Shown here: positions 10,500-21,099 of the stretch, one piece after another
How the letters are laid out: every line of letters starts with the position of its first letter
How positions within the stretch are numbered: the first letter of the stretch is position 1
From: Plasmopara viticola
Taxonomy: Eukaryota > Oomycota > Peronosporomycetes > Peronosporales > Peronosporaceae
Assembly (NCBI GenBank): GCA_001695595.3
Contig: MBPM02000015.1
Span: forward strand, 310,001 to 374,000
Length of the DNA: 64,000 bases
Direction: 5' to 3'
Position numbers and translations under genes: made by a program
The notes under the pieces: generated by a model
Told to the model about the DNA's origin: nothing
The model's input: the letters and a program-made list of their open reading frames with translations, nothing else
Database searches by the model: none

Positions 10500-13400
10500 A
10501 ACATGTGCAGAACTTGGATTATTTCAAGTGTGCGATCGATAAGCTTGTTTGTTATCCATAATTTTTCATCGTCAAGGGGCACTTGAACCTTTACATGAAG
10601 TGCACTGCTGTCATTACCGCAGACAATTCTAAGCTTTGACTCACTTTTGTAGCTACTGTGTAGTTTATGTATCGCATCGTATGTTTGTTCTTGTATACTA
10701 TGTGTATTTATAAATTTTAGCCCATGCACGATTTTTAGTCCCTTCAACTATGGCAGATAACAAGATGCCGAGGAACGTAAGAATTATTTTCCTTACAACC
10801 AAATTTGAGCCATGTCTAATTCTAAATCATTTTTGCGCTGAGGAAGAGGCTTGCATTGTTTTAGAATAAAAGAGCCTTTCAACTACAATTCATTGCAATT
10901 TTTAAGACGGGCGATAGTAAACGGTTGCTTGCCGATGGGCAGAAATTTTATCGCACGACCTCTATGTGCAAGGTGGTGTGACGCACCGTTGGACCTAGTA
11001 GTACTCGTTGGTCAATCCCACGACCACTTAATTACATTGAAGACGTGAAATCTCGCAAATGTATCACGATTTATAAGACCACCTTCCAACATCTCCCAGA
11101 CGATCAGTTTGCACTACCCGGGAGATTTGCTGCCTTGGATGGTGCTTGAATTTGGTACCCTCTGGAACCAGGCATCCAAAGCTCGTCATATTATTGATAC
11201 CTTACGGGCAAACTTTGGCTCTTTACGTCATGCTGGACAAGATTACTTTCTTGGCTATAGCGTCCGATATAAATTCTCGGCTAAAAAGACTAGGAATAGA
11301 GCTCAAACATTAGGTGTACATATCCTCCGCACGAAGAACCAGACGAAAAATTGAACAGTGATCCTTGAGACAACTTACCAAGCTACTTTATGTTTCGGGG
11401 GCACATAATTTGAAGCTGAGGACAGCGTTTACATTATCTACCTACAAGCAAGGAAGGTTCAAGCACCCTAGATATACTAATAAATTGAGCAGACGGCGTC
11501 TATTACTATAAAGCCACTCTCAACAAGTCAAGGTGTTTGTATCCACAGAAGGCATGAAATAGAACTAATTTTAGAGTGCGGGCAGCAACTATAAAAAGAT
11601 GCCTATAGACGTTTTTCTACAAAAATTACAGCCACTGACAAGCTCGCTCCTAAAAGAATGCCTTGAACAGCAGTCTTTTATTCTACAAATTGCTAGCTAC
11701 TGGCTCAGGTCCAGTCTTAATGGACTGCCGAGCAAAACGATCGAGAAAACATGGACACCTAATTCGTGTTCGTCCATAAGGGGTGCGATGAAGTAACCCT
11801 TCTTTACCCAAAAGCTTTAAGGATTCACAGATGGAAGCTGTTCTTCAAGGCCAAGAAAGTACTATTTACCAACAAAGGAGGAGCTTTATAGGGGAAGATT
11901 CAAATGTTGATAACTAATTAGTTCTGAAGCGAGAAGCCTTCGGCGGTGGATTACTGGTTGTACGCGCAAAAGGATTAGAGTCTGGACTGTTAAAGCATTG
12001 CATACGCCGTCAAATAAGTGCGGTCCAATCTAATCGAGGGACTGATGCTTCAAAAGAGAGCGACAGAAATAAGCTCGACCGGATAATGGAACGTTTCCAG
12101 AATTTTAATTATTTTCTTTGAGTATCTTGACGGCACACATGCAACTTTTCGACATGAAAAAGACCCTGGGCATGCCATGGCTAGAAAATCACTAACTTCG
12201 GAGCGATTGACGGAGCAAAGTCAAATGTGCTAGTTGCCTGATCTCACAATAAAGCTTTAGTAAGTCGTTTCTTCAGCTTTGTTGTGCGTACGATTCTTCT
12301 GGGAGAAACCACAAATATTATAAAACGCCTCGGCTACGGCTAACCCTATGATTGCAGACTGAATTCGGCCATTATAGGACTCCGTAAAGACACATCTAGA
12401 CTATATATACTCATCTATTGCCGCTCGAAGATATGCGTTTGGGCACAGGATGCCATTTTAGACCACCGGAGCAAGATTTTGAGGTAACAGCCTTTATGCC
12501 TATGTGTCACAGTGGGAGAGAATACATTTTTCGGCTTTTTCATACAGCCTTGGGGTTTGAAGAGACGCAGGGATAATTAAATACGTCAAGCATTTGCCTA
12601 CGCCACGTTCCAAACATTGTCTGAGGTAGTGGTTAGGCCTAGACAGCTGTTTGCTCAAGTATATGCGGCACTCGCAATTCTCTTATTCGATCGATTAAAA
12701 GAAACATTGGCTTATGCTGAAAGAGCCAGTACCACTTTGCGCTAAAAGGCATCATTGTAACCGTTTATCATGCTCTTCGTTTGGATTTAACGGACGAAAC
12801 TAAGCCGTCTAGCTATATTTTAGGGTGCTTTCGTCTAGCCATTATTTTCTTAAGTCTTTGACATTAAACAGACGGTATTAAGCGAGCCATTAATTCCAGC
12901 TAAGGCAGCTTAGGATCGCCGAGCGAAGCTATCGTGCTCATGATAAGTGGTTACTTGCCATGAAGTACGCGCTTATAAAGTTTCGTGTCCATCTCCTGGT
13001 CTCTGAGCTCTTTATGGTCGAGTCAGCCCATGCTTCGCTGGGATATATATGCCTTTACTTGTCCTCACAACATACAAGAAGATCATACGTTGCGTATTAT
13101 AAGCTTCGCATTGAAACAAGGCTGGCAAACTTAATGTGCTCGCTGACGCACTTGGGCACTGCAAAGCTTAAAGCAATAAAAGCGAACAAATTGGTCAGGT
13201 ATATAGAACATATATCAATCGAGAGCCCTTACTGCAATATTTATCACAAGCAAAGATGCAAAAGTTGAGTTGTTCGACAGCAATTGCAATGTACCGCTAA
13301 AAGTAGACTAGCTGTGTATTCCACTATAAGTCAGTTCGATAATTCAGTCCAAGCTGCTGGCTTGATCGACAGCCTGGAGTACGGGTATCTTCTGGAGGCA

Positions 13401-13720
13401 TGTAGTACCGTCATTTGGACCAAGAATGAACGCTCTTTTCTGTCTTCAGTATTCACAGCATTTTGGAGGCTCACGTTATCAAGTGAGTTAAAAAGTATGT
13501 AAGAAGCTATGAGACTTACTAGGAAGTCAAACTCGCCGCTGACACATCAGCGTTTTACCGAGCCTATCAGTATCATCAGACCATTAGAAATCAATGAGTC
13601 TCTGCTTCATGACGAAAATTACGCAGTATGTGCACTGAGGTGCCACAATCGAGAGACGGTAAGCTGTCTATGGCTGAATTTGTATTCAGTTTTGCTCTAT
13701 CGAATCTACAATCAAATTTG
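10500..13720 (+). pseudogene. Dead Ty3/Gypsy gag-pol in the right arm
   Basis: Mirror copy of the left-arm element, read on the plus strand. The gag-like region is about 10760-11800. A protease signature (KKTLGMPWLENH) lies at about 12155-12195 and is followed at once by a stop. Reverse-transcriptase-like residues occur at 12440-12560 and RNase H at 12960-13180 (KYALIKFRVHLLV, then HASLG). Integrase-like residues (VIWTKNERSFLSS) occur around 13410-13460. Both arms share most stop codons, so the element was already dead when the palindrome formed. The window shows no recognisable long terminal repeat for it, although 10215-10430 recurs next to related gag relics at 18290-18616 and 55114-55514 and may derive from the 5' end. 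Confidence 0.7.
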
Positions 13721-14012
13721 ACGAGATACATGAGGAACTTATAAATAAGCAATACCCAGCTAACGTATGCAATGAATCTGAGCTGTATTCTCATCTGGCT
13801 TGCGCCGCGAGGAATCACCAAAAGCTATCGTTTGAGTTGCTCGTATGACCAATTTTGGTTTTAAAAGGAACCGTTTTTTCTTTGCGACCTATACGCACGG
13901 TTTAGCGCAGCAACAAATCTGACACAGGACGGTCGCTCGGCTTCGTAAGTAGCTTAGTAATGGTTTCAATTCTTTAAAGCACTATAATTGACACAATGCA
14001 GCTGGAGGACCT

Positions 14013-15380
14013 ACTTGGAATTTTGGAAAACTCTCGAGGTAGTACAACCTCAAATCTTACCACCTCAGACGTAGTACCTTATACCTTTGATGCTAGGGTA
14101 TGGTTTGCCCACTTGGTGCGTCGGAGACATCTCACGTTCAAATCTCGGCATAATGCTACGCCAGGTGCTAGAAGCGTAACTTTTAAAGTATGGTCACTAT
14201 TATTAACCTAAAAGACTGCGGCTTTCATAGGAAAAGCCTTCTGTTTCTGATACATATTTGAGTAGTCGAACCAAAAATGTTATGATAGGTCTCACGAATC
14301 CCGCAAAGCGGGATAAATATGCCACTTTGCAAGACGCTACTTACACACATATGAGTGCCTCTTCTTCACAAATCACTATACATAGAAGTGCCACATGATT
14401 TAGTGGCCAAAAACAAGCGCCAAAGAAGACCGCTCCTGCCTCAGCTTTGCATCGTCTTCATATGAAGCAGCAGCTCCTTCTCGACTGGATGCAAGCGCTT
14501 GATTTGCTACCGTGGTTAGCCTTTGCTGTCAAGCCGCGGCGAGTTTGGGGAAACCCTTTGCCCTCGAAAACAAGATGGGCTTTCTTGACGATGTGGCTAC
14601 GAGGATTTCAGTCTCATTAGCCAATGAGCGCCCCAGCAAAAGTTCTTTGTGCTGCGTCGGCAAATCTCTTCTCATAGCTCGGCCACTCACTTAAATCGCG
14701 CAGCGTTACGTGTACAAAGCCCTTCAGGAAACAGTACAGTGGCGTCTATAATTGCTATAAGCCGTCGTTTCACCATGACTCGCCATACTAAATAGGTCGA
14801 GTGGGAACATATCCTCGAAGAGGTGTCAGGCCCATCTCTCGACTAATATGTGACGCAAAGTCCTAAAAAGAAAAATAATGTTGTGTCCTTCTAGGACAGT
14901 AATAGACTCGATACATGTAAAATGTCCTAATGAATCATTTCTTCTTCTTTCTAACCGTAGTATTTTTAATTCAGCACCTTTAATAAGCTAATTCAAATTT
15001 ACTCCCCACTTTTATCCAGGAGTTCCTTTCGTTTATCGATATATTTTTTGCCCTACATAGTTTATCCGGCTAATTTTCTTTGAATTCTCATGAGTGTTTC
15101 TGTAAGGAAAGTGATAGCCCTAAACGAAAATGTGCTTCCATTTTCCCTCCCATATCTCAGGATCATTAATGGTTCGAAGAGGAGGCGTAGCTCTGAAGCT
15201 TTTTAGATCATTGAAATAAAAAGGTGTAGAAACCATCGATGCACAAACTGCATTTTCTGGCGCAAAGTTAGTCATGACAGCTCACGAATGCGACATTAAC
15301 GCACTTACTGCGCAGTTTGTCCCTAGGTCACATACAAAGTAGAGGCTTAAATTTTTTTTAATAATTTATCGATATTGACA
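14013..15380. other. No recognisable gene
   Basis: Beyond the right arm the sequence holds short open frames only. The frame at 13996-14211 (71 residues) starts inside the arm end and has no family signature I recognise. No tRNA, array or strong repeat was seen. Confidence 0.5.
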
Positions 15381-18300
15381 GGCTTTGTATACGAAACCGA
15401 TGTGTGAGCCTCGTGAATGAATCTATGGCCCTTCTTACAGATCCTCACATACTTGGCTGCCAACTCGTATATGTGGAAGTACCTAATCCTTGTGTTGCTG
15501 AAAAAAAACGGTCCAAATGGTCTTTATTTGTAACACCACGTGCCTCCAGAAAGTGTACTTTACTAAAGGCTTTTGTCGATCGAATCAACGGCTTGTTGAG
15601 AGTTCCGTTCGTCGATTTTAATCCTGGCGCGTCGGCAAGCAAAGTAAGTTTGACACTTTGTACCTAGCCCAGAAGTATACAGCACAAGGCATAGAAACCA
15701 TCCTAGGATTTTTTAAGCCAAGTTCGGCATATATACCACCGTTCTCAAATTTGCATGGTTGAATCGACAACGGAGAGCTTAGAGCACGGAAAAGGCACTT
15801 AGAACTTCACCAGTCCATACTTTATAGCGAGTAGGTACTTGTCATCAACCGAATAGTTCAGCTTGGCAGCTTTAAGCTTCCTGGAATATAATGAAATGAA
15901 TTACTTGGGACAATCCCTACAAAGAAAAAGTGACGGAAGACCAATTAGTCGAACGAATGTGCTAGACGGTATTTTCTCGTCCGGCAAAGCCATTACTGGT
16001 GCCTGATGAATGCTTTTCTTACTGCTTTCAAGCGCACCATGGTGCTGGACGAGCCAGCACCACCATACTATTGATCAAGCTCCGCAGAGGCTTTACGAGA
16101 CTTGTGTACACTTGTAAATATACTTGGCTAGATTTAATCACTTCCTTAGGTCCATTTAGATATGTGGCATAGGCAAGCTGAGACGGCTTTGGCTTTTACA
16201 GGCCCGCTCAAGACTCATGGCTGTTGACAAAGTAGCCAAAGATTTTTTCCCCTGCGATGTACGTCCCGTTGCGCTTTACAATTTGTTATGGAAATATTTT
16301 TACTTACTAATTAGTTGCAATTTTAAATGAGTATTTTGAGCCCGAAAAGTTGCTGACGAGTGTGAAAATTCTGAATATCACACCATGGCAGATGTTGCCA
16401 TTTCAACCAAAAAGGTGAAATGAACTTACATTGCTCTCGTGAATTTGACCATTGTCTGATGACATATTACTTCGTGTGTGGCAGGCTTGCCCGGACGATT
16501 GTTCTAGAGCTTGTGCTCTTTCTGCCATGGCATTCTTGAAATCAACTCATACACCTTAATGTCAGCTGCAAAAAATGACAGTGTGCTTCCGACTCCTCTA
16601 ATTCACCGCCAGATCATTTGAATCTTCGGAGCGTTTATAGTCATCATATTAGCCAGTCAAACCGAAACTGGTTCCGTTGTTGTTGTTCTCTTCAAAAGCA
16701 TTAGAATGTCTATTTTCGTTGAGCGCGATCGTTAGATGGCGCGCGGAATTTCTTAACTCCCCAGAGGCTACCAAGACTCGAGATGAGCTTTCAGATCTTT
16801 ATAGACTTGGGCGAACAGCCGAAACTGCCTAATTAAAGCATTTCCGAAAAAGCGAGCCTGACTTTTGGTGTACTCCCTGTTCAAAATCAATCTAAGTTGC
16901 TTCATTAATAGTTGCTTACTGCACTTCAAGAGTTGAGTTATACCGTTAAGCCGTCGATCAACACAATCAGTCATTTCGATTTGTTCAAAGTGGCTCCTCA
17001 CGAAGGGGCGAAAACTCTTCTTTGCCACATGAAAATATGTGCACGTGCTTGAACCCTGCTTGCTCGCAGAATAGAAAGTGCGAACACTGCTCACCTTTCC
17101 TTACTTGCCCCCGAACACAAAGGATTGGTAAAAAACACTTTTTGCTGTCAAGGACATGCCTCGACCATCTGCAGTATACGGGTAGGGCACTTCTGACGAT
17201 TATATAATGACAGCTATCCCACAGCGCGAATAGGCAACGATGACGTCATAGATTAGCAATAATTAAGCACACTCGAGATATTGCGCCTATGGCAAGATGG
17301 TTGCGCTCGGACTGTAAGACCCTTTGACTAAATAAAAATGTTATTAGCAAGTTGTTGTGAAGAAAGGACCTAATATATGTATTGACCTTGCATTTTGCTC
17401 AAACACTACAGGTCTTTTGGCTCAAGAATGAGTTGTCATAATTCGATTCCTCAGGAGAACTAGCACGTATGCCTCCTCCACCTAATCATTCATGCCGTAG
17501 TGGTCATCCATTCCAACTTTATATGGAAAACAAGACGCTGGCTTCCTTTCCACAACAAGGATAAAGGGTAAAAGAAAATATCGGTTTGGATCTCACATTA
17601 GACTTTCTGAGCTCGTGCTTTCTAAGCTTACGAGTCTTAAGTTTGCTCGTAGAGCCTGAACACATGACGCGCGCCAGCTGCTTAATAGCAGGGAATGGGC
17701 AATGTTCAGGTCTCCGGAAGTCTCAAGAGCAGTGTGGACTGGTCGTTTGGAGGATGTGGGAAGGTGGCCCGAAGGTGGTCGTATTAATTTTGACAATCTT
17801 GGGAGAGTTTAGGCGCGGTCGTAGATTTGACCACCATAATCGACTACAAAGGACGAGGTCACACAGCACCTTGCACAAAAAGAACGTGCAATACGATATA
17901 CGACCTTTCAGTGAAGGACCGTTTACTTTCGCCGGTCTTAACGAGATCGACAAGTGCAATAATTTGCGCCAAAAATACTATTTATCACAATGTTTATCCC
18001 TTCCTACAATTCCTCTTTTGAGCTAATTTAGTTTAGATGTGGTTACCTAAGTTCATCTTGGACTGAAAAGGAGTAAAGTCTGCTCAAATGCGCTAAGATG
18101 TTTAAACACATGTTTTTTTATAAACGTGCGATAAGATACAAGAACTATTTTTTATCAACTAATTAGCAACAGCAGGACAGTTCACGCAAAGGCTCACAAC
18201 CGCTGTCAATCAAAAATCTGTGTATCAAATACATTGTGTGACATTCACCTCGCAATAAATCATACAAATGGTTTTCCCGACAAAAACATCTACGTACAGC

Positions 18301-18650
18301 AGTAACATTCAAATTTAAGAGGAGGTCTAGTCGAATCGCTCAGCTGTATTGACACGTATAGCTGAAGTAGCTCGCTTTGCCAAGTGACACGAACCAACAA
18401 CGTGATCGCCGCCACCGTTAAACTATCGAAAGGTACGTCGAAAGAGAGCGAAATAGACAGCTTGTGGCATTGTGTCTGTAATGCGTTTTGATATAATGCT
18501 GGTTTTCCGATGAAAGTTCTTAAAAAATGGTGGCTTCTGGCGCACAACAAGCGCCCTATCAGTATAAATAATGCAGAAGTGAAATGCATTAGTACTGGTG
18601 CATGAAAAAAAGGCATTTGCTACTGCAAAGACTACTCAATTGGTTTTAGT
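15380..18650 (-). pseudogene. Third Ty3/Gypsy relic, colinear with the left arm
   Basis: Read on the minus strand, this matches left-arm segments in the same order: an LTR-adjacent piece (18616-18290), a gag-like piece (about 18000-17600), a gag-like open frame 17094-16768 (108 residues, RQFRLFAQVYKDL), a protease segment near 16620-16490 (SRMPWQKEHK), reverse transcriptase to RNase H at about 16002-15780 (APVMALPDEKIPSSTF, then LNYSVDDKYLLAIKYGLVKF), and an integrase-region piece around 15640-15480. APVLALPD followed by a YPVHDKELLA-KYAL motif is the standard reverse transcriptase/RNase H junction of this superfamily, which makes this the clearest Gypsy signature in the window. Stops and frame changes make it non-functional, and it is more diverged from the arms than they are from each other. 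Confidence 0.75.
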
Positions 18651-19228
18651 GAATGTATCCTCAAACTATACGACATCACTCGGTTGCTAACAATATTCAA
18701 TACTGCTTGTGCCATCATCGTGGATTTTCGCGTTAATATTTACCTTTCGAATTCATACTCATACAATTGTTGCATCAGCTAGGTGGCTAGGTATATATTA
18801 TTCCTACACAGCTGTAACCGACTGTCTCATCTTTTCTAAAAAGGCGTCCTTTACCGTTCATGAGTTAGCATAAAAAGTGTTGTCCGAGGGCACCATAGTC
18901 ATATGGGTTCGCGGTAAAACGTTCGAAGAAAGCAAAGTATCATACTGTACAGAATTTTGGACCTTTTTGAACGTTCCGTCTGATGAGTAAGCAATCAATA
19001 GGTCAAAAGTGCTATCATGATAAACGCATATTTCATAGGGTAGATCTTTTCATTAATAAGCGTCCATTTCTTATCGGGAGGAATAGAGCATCTATTTCTA
19101 TGTGTAGACTTCTTATAAAGTCGTGCGGTATGCGTAATCCCGTACAATATTGTATTTCAAAATTGCATTTACAACACATGCAGGCGCTTTTCCTCAAAAT
19201 CGGGACACGTTTTCCGAACCGATGACAG
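18650..19228. other. Upstream region of MCO1
   Basis: No gene is recognised here. The open frame 18983-19225 (80 residues) runs up to the initiator of MCO1 but has no family signature. The stretch probably includes distal promoter sequence. Confidence 0.4.
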
Positions 19229-19244
19229 TCTCACTTTTCATTTT
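19229..19244 (+). promoter_or_regulatory. Oomycete initiator-type core promoter of MCO1
   Basis: TCTCACTTTTCATTTT matches the published oomycete initiator consensus GCTCATTYYNCAWTTT at 14 of 16 positions and lies about 60-76 bases before the ATG at 19305. It is followed by GCATTCAACTTCC, pyrimidine-rich like the flanking promoter region that often follows this initiator. The paralogue MCO2 has a similarly placed element, so it is conserved across the duplication. Confidence 0.7.
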
Positions 19245-19498
19245 GCATTCAACTTCCACCATTGGATATTACTACAACATCAAGGAGGAAACATTGGTCA
19301 AGCTATGAACTTCACTGCCTTGACATCAGCCTTACTCGCTCTCCAATTTGTTTCCAGTGTAGCTGACGTTGTCACCTACAATTGGCGCATAACGAACATC
19401 TTTACTGAACACGACGGAGTCTTTCTAAACTACCTCGGAATCAATGACAAACCTGGTGACCAAGCTCTCATTGACGTGGTGTTGGGCAGGAGGTCGAA

Positions 19499-21088
19499 GT
19501 GCGCGTGACGAACCAACTATCTGACCCGACGTGTCTGCATTGGCACGGAATGAAGCAACTTGGAACCCAAGAGATGGATGGTGCATCCGAGATCACCCAG
19601 TGCACCATTCCTCCGAATGCAACAATGACTTACCACTTCGTTCCTGACAAAGCGGGTTCATTTTGGTGGCACAGCCACCACTTGTCACAATATGCGTTTG
19701 GATTACGAGGTCCCATGATTGTTCGCCCAGCCGAACTGCATGACTGGGAAAAGGATATTGATAAGGAGTACATTATTCAGTTGGGGGATTTGTACCATCA
19801 AGCGCCAGTGGCTGTACCAATATGGGACACCATCGTCATCAATAACCGTGGTCGATACAATTGCACTGCCGCTGCTACTCACAATTTTACCAATTGTACC
19901 GATGTCCAACCCCTTTCCAAGTTTCAATTTGAGGCAGGAAAGAAATACCTTCTTCGCCTCATTAGTATGGTAGCTCTGGCCCCGATCGAGTTCAGCATTG
20001 ACGATCACGAATTTCGCGTAGTTGCTGCTGATGCTGACTACCTCGAGCCGTCACAGCCCATCAACTGGATCTTTATCAACGCTGGCCAACGCTACGATAT
20101 CGTGGTAGAAGCAAAAAAAAGCACGAGTAACGAACACATTAATTCGTTCTGGATGCGTGCCAAGGGGCTTCACGGTATTCCTTGGACTGAAGGAACCGCT
20201 GAAAACGCTGGTGAAGGCTTTGTTGACGAAGGTTTGGCTATTGTTTCCTACGATAATAAGAATCAAGCTGAATCGACGACTCACAAGCAACAAAACCATT
20301 TGCTTCACGGTACTCCATCGACTGCAGGAACCGCTGAAATTGCTTGTGAAGGCTTTGTTGACGAAGGTTCGGCTAGTTCTTTCCACGATATCAAGGATGA
20401 ACCTGAACCGACGACACAGAAGCAACAAAATCTTTCAACAATTCCCGAGTTTGATTTTACACCTCTAGAACCAGGTGTGCTCCCCGACACCCCTGATGAC
20501 CGTATGGTGGTGCAATTCAAAATGGAAAATGGACTTGGTTTCTTCTCAATTGATGGTGGAGAATTTCGCACCTTTGTTAGTCCAGCTAAGCCCCCACTTT
20601 TTTCAATTGCGGGTGGCTTGAAGACCGAGGAGCTTCCGCTAGATGCCAACGCTCGTAAAATCGAATTTGGCAAACATATTGAGGTGGTGTTGGTTAATGT
20701 GAAAGGAGTTCAACATCCCATTCACATGCATTCACACTCGCCGTACTGTGTCGCCACTGGAACGGCACCACTTGAACAAATTTTTAACAACACATTGCCA
20801 CCTCTTAATTTGACGAACCCGATGACACGCGACGTGTATACTGTTCCGCCTTGCACACTTGATGCGAACGGTAGCTGTACAGTTTTCGGATACACGGTCT
20901 TGCGCTTTTGGGCTGATAATCCAGGCGTTTGGCATTTCCACTGCCACATTGAGTGGCACATTGCAGCCGGATTGTCAATGTTGCTGGTGGAGGGCGAGGA
21001 GGAATTGCAACAAAAAGGAGTGAAATCCTTCTCTAACTCTGTTCTCAGTGTTTGCGGCAGCAACAGCAGCTTTTCATCATCAATGTAG
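19499..21088 (+). CDS. Main open frame of MCO1, copper-binding domains
   Basis: An open frame of 529 codons containing all four laccase-type copper signatures: HWHG at residues 14-17, WHSH at 57-60, a third motif HPIHMHSH near 20713-20740, and HCHIEWH near 20940-20960. The Cys of the last motif is followed ten residues later by Leu, the position of the axial type-1 ligand, so the site would be a Leu-type centre. The third motif has Ile where MCO2 and most laccases have Phe. Residues about 224-313 contain two copies of a 45-residue segment (LHGIPWTEGTAE... and LHGTPSTAGTAE...) where MCO2 has one. As drawn, the frame lacks the signal peptide and the first strands of domain 1, so its own ATG is probably not a natural start. 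It ends in a serine-rich tail shorter than that of MCO2. Confidence 0.8.
   Translation: MRVTNQLSDPTCLHWHGMKQLGTQEMDGASEITQCTIPPNATMTYHFVPDKAGSFWWHSHHLSQYAFGLRGPMIVRPAELHDWEKDIDKEYIIQLGDLYHQAPVAVPIWDTIVINNRGRYNCTAAATHNFTNCTDVQPLSKFQFEAGKKYLLRLISMVALAPIEFSIDDHEFRVVAADADYLEPSQPINWIFINAGQRYDIVVEAKKSTSNEHINSFWMRAKGLHGIPWTEGTAENAGEGFVDEGLAIVSYDNKNQAESTTHKQQNHLLHGTPSTAGTAEIACEGFVDEGSASSFHDIKDEPEPTTQKQQNLSTIPEFDFTPLEPGVLPDTPDDRMVVQFKMENGLGFFSIDGGEFRTFVSPAKPPLFSIAGGLKTEELPLDANARKIEFGKHIEVVLVNVKGVQHPIHMHSHSPYCVATGTAPLEQIFNNTLPPLNLTNPMTRDVYTVPPCTLDANGSCTVFGYTVLRFWADNPGVWHFHCHIEWHIAAGLSMLLVEGEEELQQKGVKSFSNSVLSVCGSNSSFSSSM
20168..20437 (+). repeat. In-frame 135-bp tandem duplication in MCO1
   Basis: CTTCACGGTATTCC at 20168 recurs as CTTCACGGTACTCC at 20303, a period of 135 bases or 45 codons. 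The copies differ at many positions, so this is not an assembly stutter. The frame is preserved through both. The duplicated part includes GEGF(V)DEG and TTQKQQ-type residues and lies in the loop between the second and third cupredoxin domains. Confidence 0.9.
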
Positions 21089-21099
21089 CTAGTTGAGAC

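Larger units (their letters stand above)
9290..14010 (-). repeat. Right arm of the giant inverted repeat
   Basis: This is the inverted partner of 1-4400. It is longer mainly because a SINE-like element plus its 13-bp target duplication sits at 9862-10214, where the left arm has the uninterrupted site (3779-3791). The match ends outward at about 14010, where the left arm runs off the window. The inner edge is gradual, with the last recognisable homology around 9290-9360 (the segment encoding FLYTLCTSKA on the minus strand) against 4350-4400. Confidence 0.93.
19305..21088 (+). pseudogene. Laccase-like multicopper oxidase MCO1, frameshifted
   Basis: This secreted multicopper oxidase (blue copper enzyme family that couples one-electron substrate oxidation to reduction of O2 to water) is split into two frames. 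Frame one (19305-19508) supplies the start, a signal peptide (hydrophobic LTSALLALQFVSSVA) and the beginning of the first cupredoxin domain. Frame two (19499-21088) supplies the rest. Comparison with MCO2 shows one C missing at about 19487 (GGGCAGGAGG here, GGGCCAGGAAG there), which shifts the frame. The upstream initiator is retained, so the locus may have been active until recently or the base could be an assembly error. It also carries an internal 135-bp duplication. The paralogue at 51407-53101 is inverted and intact. Confidence 0.85.

Noticed and set aside
17430..17460. TTCGATTCCTC, resembling a tRNA T-loop
   Set aside because: No acceptor or anticodon stem could be paired around it. Similar isolated motifs at 28345 and 40528 also lack cloverleaf structure.
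17586..18026. 146-residue plus-strand open frame
   Set aside because: It overlaps the Gypsy gag-like relic whose sense is the minus strand, and its translation shows no family or domain.
20051..20428. 125-residue minus-strand frame within MCO1
   Set aside because: It is an antisense shadow of the oxidase coding sequence, and its internal repetition reflects the 135-bp duplication.
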